A stretch of DNA of 64,000 bases from JBJMQS01 sp045802605 (GTDB taxonomy: Bacteria > Planctomycetota > Planctomycetia > Gemmatales > Gemmataceae). The notes beneath the pieces are model-generated. The model had not been told where the DNA came from and searched no databases. It saw only the letters and a program-made list of their open reading frames with translations. The stretch spans positions 62,001 to 126,000 of the forward strand of contig JBJMQS010000073.1 of assembly GCA_045802605.1 (NCBI GenBank), read 5' to 3'. The position numbers were made by a program, and so were the translations under genes. Positions 60,342-64,000 of the stretch are shown here, in pieces; the first letter of the stretch is position 1, and each line of letters begins with the position of its first letter.

Positions 60342-63300
60342 TGTTCAGAGCCAACCGCAGAGGCGCAGAGAACGCAGAGAGAAAACCGAGTTGGATCTTC
60401 TCGGTATTTCTCTGCGTTCTCTGCGCCTCAGCGGTTGGCTCTGATTACTACGCTGAAGATGCACCGCTCCACTGTGTCCGGTTTGTCGATCGCAACGAAG
60501 GTTGGGCGGCCGGCGCTGATGGCGTGCTGTTGCATACGATCGATGGCGGTGCGCACTGGGAACGGCAGCCTGTCCCGACCAAGGGGCGGATCAACAGTCT
60601 CAAATTTCTGACGCCATACTTCGGTTGCGCCGCAGGCCGGGAAGAAGTGCAAGCCAACGGCAGCAGCCTCGGCGTGTTGTTGGTCACTCACGACGGCGGT
60701 CTGACCTGGTCGCGCATCGCGCAAGGCGTGTTACCGGGATTACAAGCGGCTACTTTCTTCGACGACAAGACAGGAATCGCAGCCGGCGATGGCACCGATC
60801 GTTCCCCCGGCGGACTCTACCGCACGCGCGATGGCGGCCAGACCTGGCAAGCGGTGGCGGCGCCGGCTGGCGCTCCCTGGCTATCATTGTCCGTTCGCCA
60901 CCCGGATCACATCGTGCTGGCCGGCGCATGGGGCCGGCTTGGCACGTTGGCGAAAGAAGATTTCTCCGCGGCCGACGTCGACCCGCTCAACGGCCGCAAC
61001 ATCAATGCGGTTGCAGTCGATCGCAATTTCGCTGTCGCAGTCGGGCAGGGCGGCACTGTGCTAACGAGCCCGGACTCGGCCGGCCGTCGCTATGGTTTCG
61101 CAGATTTGGGCGTGCCGCAATCGCTGTTGCAGCAGTGTGATTTCCATGGCGTGGCGGTGCTCGGCACGCACATTTGGGTCGTCGGCCGGCCCGGCACCGT
61201 GATTTTTCACAGCGCCGATTCGGGCAAGACCTGGCAGTTGCAACCCACCGGTCAAAGCGTGCCGCTGAACGCGGTCCAGTTTCTGGATGCGGACCACGGG
61301 TGGGCGGTCGGTGAGTTAGGCGTGGTGTTGGCGACGAGCGATGGCGGCAAGACCTGGACGCCGCAGCGGCGTGGTGGCCAGCGGGCCGCGGTGTTGAGCA
61401 TCCACGCCAACGAATCGGCGGTGCCCCTCGACATCGCTGCCTATCTGGGCGGCGATGGTTTTCTCGTCGCCGCTACGACGGCCACGACCGCTGATCCGGC
61501 GACGGCACCATCAACTCGCGCGATGATGCCTCTGCGGTTGCAAACCGCGATTCGCAAATCCGGCGGCGCGGCCGCCGAAATTCTCTCGGGCTTTCCCATG
61601 CCGGCTCATTTGCAATCCGGCGACCGCGCAGCGCTAGTCGCACACTGGGACCGCACCCACGCGGGCAAAGCTGCGGATGATTTGCTAGCGCGGCTGGTAC
61701 TTGCAATACGTATTTGGCAGCCGGAAGTGATCATGACCGACTTTGCGGGTTCCCCCGCGGAGACTCTGCTCGTCGAGACCTTGCAAACCGCATTTCACCG
61801 GGCCGCAGATCCCACTGCATTCGCCGAACAAATTCAGACGCTGAAGTTGACGCCGTGGCAAGCGAAGAAACTATTTACGCTGTGGGACGGTCCGGGTCAG
61901 CCGCACTGTGTAGTGCCGACGACGGATCCGAATCGCAATCTCGCGGATACGCCGCGTGAAGTCGCTGTTCGGGTCGTTCGATTGCTGAGCGAGCAGCCAC
62001 TGCCGAAAACGCGCGGGTTACGATTGCTAGCAACGACGTTGCCGGAAGAGCAAGCACGCCGCGGACTCATGGATGGCATTCTGCTCGCGCCGGGCGGCAC
62101 CGCGCGGCGGGCAGTTCCCGAAACTACAGTCGCCGATCCGGTTGCAAAGCCGATGCAAGAACTAAAGACGCTTCTCAATCTCAGCCAATCGGGTTTGCCA
62201 CAAGTCGGCGACCCGGGCACCGTGCTGGCACGCGCGGGCACGGTGCTCGACAAGTTGCCGGCCGATCGCGGAGCGCTGGCCGTTTACGCGCTCGGCGAGC
62301 AGTACGCCAAGAGTGGGCAATGGGGTCTAGCACGCGAAACGTTCGCATTGATATTGGTGCGTTACCCGGAGGAGCCTTGCGCAGCGGACGCATGCCGATG
62401 GCTCGTCCGGTATCTCTCCTCGGGGGAAGCGCGGCGGCGGTATGAGCAGGGGCAGTCCATCTCCATCGCCCAAACCGACTTTCGACAAGCCGACCAAATT
62501 CCAACGAAAGAAAAACCGTTCCGACCGGGTAGCGGTGTACGCCCGCTGGGTAGTTCATCCACCAGTGAATCCTCAGCACCGATTCAGGACCCGACCATCG
62601 CCCGGCGTTGGCTCCAAGAGACAATCGCACTCGAACCGAAGTTGGCCGCATGCGGGCCACTGGTGGCCAATGATCCGGCCATTCGCTTCTGCATCAATTC
62701 GGCACAGCGGCAACTGGGCGAGCCCGACCCGGCCAAAGCTTGGCTGCGATCTTTTCTCGCGGAACAGGCCGGCACCAATAGCCACGATGCCTGGCGCGAC
62801 GCCGCTCGCATGGAACTTTGGCTAATGGATCGCAATGGTTTGCCGCCGCGACCCATCGTGCACTGCAAGCGAACCAATCAACGGCCGCATCTCGACGGCA
62901 AGCTCGATGAGATGCTTTGGAAAGACGCCGTGCCGGCCACGCTCAAGACGGCCACCGGCACGGTGGGCTCGGAGTATTCAAGCGAAGCACGTTTCGCGTT
63001 TGACGACGAGTATCTCTACATCGCCGTGGAGTGCAAGCATCCGGCCGATCGCGCGCTGCCGGCCATTGAGAAGCGCAGTCGCGACGCAGACCTGGGTGCC
63101 AATGATCGGGTCGAGATTCTGCTCGACATCGATCGGGATTATCAAACCTATTACCGATTGCGAGTCGATCAACGCGGCGCCCTCGCGGAAGATTGCTGGG
63201 GCGATCCGACCTGGAACCCGCGCTGGTTCGTCGCTTTCAAGAGTGACGCTTCGGGTTACACTGCCGAGATTGCGGTCACTCTGGCTGATCTGACTGGCAG

Positions 63301-63442
63301 CATTCCTTCTCCCGGGCAATCGTGGGCCGTGAATGTGGTGCGAGTGTTGCCGGGCCGCGGTGTCACCGCGTGGAGCAGCCCAGCCGATATTTCGCCGCGC
63401 CCGGAAGGGTGCGGAGCGCTGATATTTGGTGGGACAAAATAA
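60341..63442 (+). CDS. Large exported protein with YCF48-like and CBM9-like domains
   Basis: A 1033-residue protein. Residues about 12-33 form a signal peptide (PSWIFSVFLCVLCASAVG) encoded by one arm of a dispersed inverted repeat. Residues 45-365 hold BNR/YCF48-type propeller repeats (DRNEGWAAGADGVLLHTIDG, DGGLTWSRIAQGVLPGLQAA, DADHGWAVGELGVVLATSDG, DGGKTWTPQ). The middle is helical and Ala/Arg-rich. The C-terminus (about 835-1030) resembles a CBM9/DOMON sugar- or heme-binding domain (RPHLDGKLDEMLWKDAVPAT, ARFAFDDEYLYIAVECKHPA). ATG 60341 overlaps the previous stop. Role on the cell surface unknown. Confidence 0.85.
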   Translation: MFRANRRGAENAERKPSWIFSVFLCVLCASAVGSDYYAEDAPLHCVRFVDRNEGWAAGADGVLLHTIDGGAHWERQPVPTKGRINSLKFLTPYFGCAAGREEVQANGSSLGVLLVTHDGGLTWSRIAQGVLPGLQAATFFDDKTGIAAGDGTDRSPGGLYRTRDGGQTWQAVAAPAGAPWLSLSVRHPDHIVLAGAWGRLGTLAKEDFSAADVDPLNGRNINAVAVDRNFAVAVGQGGTVLTSPDSAGRRYGFADLGVPQSLLQQCDFHGVAVLGTHIWVVGRPGTVIFHSADSGKTWQLQPTGQSVPLNAVQFLDADHGWAVGELGVVLATSDGGKTWTPQRRGGQRAAVLSIHANESAVPLDIAAYLGGDGFLVAATTATTADPATAPSTRAMMPLRLQTAIRKSGGAAAEILSGFPMPAHLQSGDRAALVAHWDRTHAGKAADDLLARLVLAIRIWQPEVIMTDFAGSPAETLLVETLQTAFHRAADPTAFAEQIQTLKLTPWQAKKLFTLWDGPGQPHCVVPTTDPNRNLADTPREVAVRVVRLLSEQPLPKTRGLRLLATTLPEEQARRGLMDGILLAPGGTARRAVPETTVADPVAKPMQELKTLLNLSQSGLPQVGDPGTVLARAGTVLDKLPADRGALAVYALGEQYAKSGQWGLARETFALILVRYPEEPCAADACRWLVRYLSSGEARRRYEQGQSISIAQTDFRQADQIPTKEKPFRPGSGVRPLGSSSTSESSAPIQDPTIARRWLQETIALEPKLAACGPLVANDPAIRFCINSAQRQLGEPDPAKAWLRSFLAEQAGTNSHDAWRDAARMELWLMDRNGLPPRPIVHCKRTNQRPHLDGKLDEMLWKDAVPATLKTATGTVGSEYSSEARFAFDDEYLYIAVECKHPADRALPAIEKRSRDADLGANDRVEILLDIDRDYQTYYRLRVDQRGALAEDCWGDPTWNPRWFVAFKSDASGYTAEIAVTLADLTGSIPSPGQSWAVNVVRVLPGRGVTAWSSPADISPRPEGCGALIFGGTK
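60345..60444. repeat. Dispersed inverted repeat (CGCAGAGAACGCAGAG family) that encodes a signal peptide
   Basis: The left arm, 60345-60390, begins TCAGAGCCAACCGCAGAGGC. The right arm, 60400-60444, is its near-perfect reverse complement (four or fewer mismatches over about 46 positions), with a short spacer. The unit CGCAGAGAACGCAGAG is related to the ACCACAGAG... repeat at the window end (63977-64000). The whole element lies inside the coding frame at 60341. Confidence 0.85.
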
Positions 63443-63444
63443 CG

Positions 63445-63957
63445 TTATTTCAGCGCGTTCATCACAACTGCTTCCACATCCGCAATCGTGAACTTCTCGC
63501 TGCCAAACTCTTTGATCAGTTTGCCGTCGCGGCCATAGACGAGCACGGTCGGTGGGGTGTTGGTGTGCAGCTTTTCTTGCCAGACATCGGCCGGTTCGTC
63601 GATCAAAAGGTTTTGAAATTGTGGCTGCTGCTTTTTCAAAAATGCCAGGACGTTGTCGCGCTCCGACACTTCATCGACATTGAGTGAAATGACGGTGACG
63701 TCTTTGTTTATGAGCTTGCGATGCATCTCGACCAGATGCGGGAACTCTTTTTTGCAGGGCAGTCAGTAGTCCGCCCAAATATCGAGGACGAGAATTTTGC
63801 CGCGTTGGGCGGCGAGGATGGTTTCGAATTCGGGCCATTTGACGACGCGCAATGCGACATCGGAGTTGGCCGGGACTTTGGCCTGCGGAGCGTTCGACGC
63901 CGGCGGCCCACCACAGCCCACTAAGAACACCAAACTTGCTGCGATTAAGTATTTCAT
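63445..63957 (-). CDS. Thioredoxin-like (TlpA-type) lipoprotein, probable selenoprotein
   Basis: A lipoprotein signal (MKYLIAASLVFLVGCGG) is followed by a thioredoxin fold. The frame reads ILVLDIWADY, then TGA (63765-63763), then LPCKKEFPHLVEMHRKLINK, all in one frame: codon 65 is TGA exactly where the first Cys of the WCxxC-type motif belongs, giving UxxC with Cys68 intact. The frame then runs without a stop to 63445 with the cis-Pro block NTPPTVLVYGRDGKLIKEFG. A perfect SECIS-like hairpin lies 23 bases after the TGA. Full length would be 170 residues, normal for TlpA proteins. A pseudogene or sequencing error (TGC to TGA) is the alternative, but the hairpin argues against it. It is probably an envelope thiol-disulfide reductase. 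Confidence 0.85.
63723..63739 (-). promoter_or_regulatory. SECIS-like hairpin for selenocysteine insertion
   Basis: On the minus strand GCATCTGGTCGAGATGC forms a perfect 6-bp stem with loop GGTCG. The loop starts 29 bases after the TGA codon at 63765-63763. Bacterial SECIS elements lie directly downstream of the UGA with the apical loop roughly 16-37 bases away and a G-rich start to the loop (GGUCU in E. coli fdhF). Both features agree. A stem in coding sequence can occur by chance, but its place, length and loop are a good match. Confidence 0.75.
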
Positions 63958-63976
63958 AACTCACGAAAGAAATTGA

Positions 63977-64000
63977 ACCACAGAGATCACAGAGATCACA
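63977..64000. repeat. ACCACAGAGATCACAGAG-type dispersed repeat, cut by the window end
   Basis: CCACAGAGATCACAGAGATC followed by ACA at the right edge. It shows tandem 9-base units and belongs with the CGCAGAG family at 60345-60444, which is common in intergenic DNA of planctomycetes and some other phyla. The remainder lies outside the window. Confidence 0.6.

Noticed and set aside
63445..63957. Interpretation of the thioredoxin gene as a plain pseudogene or as two separate genes
   Set aside because: Both halves share one frame, the only interruption is TGA at the catalytic Cys position, and a SECIS-like hairpin follows at a suitable distance; the selenoprotein reading explains all three.

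Overview
The window looks like the chromosome of a planctomycete (Planctomycetota, probably Pirellulales-like). The pointers are two BBP7-type beta-barrel proteins, a PEP-CTERM exported protein, a Tat-exported protein of unknown family, a YXWXGXW-repeat surface protein with a long Pro/Gln tail, a cytochrome oxidase cluster on the A2/caa3 pattern, many ATGA stop/start overlaps, scarce Shine-Dalgarno sites and several families of dispersed palindromic repeats. GC content is high. No phage, insertion sequence with transposase, CRISPR array or tRNA was seen.

Layout. 1-723: the 3' end of an rRNA operon (an intron-like insert, the last part of 23S, 5S, terminator). 812-2521: a SulP anion transporter, followed by a decayed copy of the 5S 3' end. 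2.6-8 kb: unknown and exported proteins (Tat protein, P460-like cytochrome, BBP7 barrel), a CBS protein and a repeat-rich spacer at 3.06-3.82 kb. 8.1-18.1 kb: UDP-xylose synthase, a sigma-70 factor, small exported proteins, a YjbQ-family protein, a pseudouridine synthase, an NtrC-type regulator with its membrane kinase, a methyltransferase and UDP-glucose dehydrogenase. 18.3-32.5 kb: one uninterrupted co-directional run in which pssA, ribE and rsmA lead straight into a cluster made of a radical-SAM activase-like protein, unknown proteins, a soluble FtsH-like AAA+/M41 protease, two paralogous large proteins and the helicase HrpB. 32.6-34.3 kb: an exported thioredoxin-fold protein. 34.3-43.5 kb (minus strand): a complete cytochrome c oxidase cluster with heme A biosynthesis and copper assembly. 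43.7-48 kb: a small membrane protein, a PQQ-like propeller protein and a MoxR ATPase, translationally coupled. 48-54.3 kb: uracil-DNA glycosylase, N-carbamoylputrescine amidase and surface proteins. 54.4-58 kb: a TetR-regulated ABC/HlyD efflux operon. 58-64 kb: a sugar aminotransferase, a glycosyltransferase, a large YCF48-like repeat protein and a thioredoxin-like selenoprotein.

The points most worth following up are: (a) the TlpA-like protein at 63445-63957, whose only interruption is an in-frame TGA at the first Cys of the CxxC motif, followed at the right distance by a perfect hairpin with a GGUCG loop, so it is very probably a selenoprotein; (b) the FtsH/radical-SAM/paralog cluster, which resembles computationally described FtsH-based ternary conflict systems, and in which one paralog has been split by a palindromic repeat insertion; (c) a signal peptide encoded by one arm of a dispersed inverted repeat; (d) an intron-like element interrupting 23S rRNA at the peptidyl-transferase centre; (e) a relic of 5S rRNA on the far side of the SulP gene.

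All functional calls come from reading motifs by eye. No database search was run.
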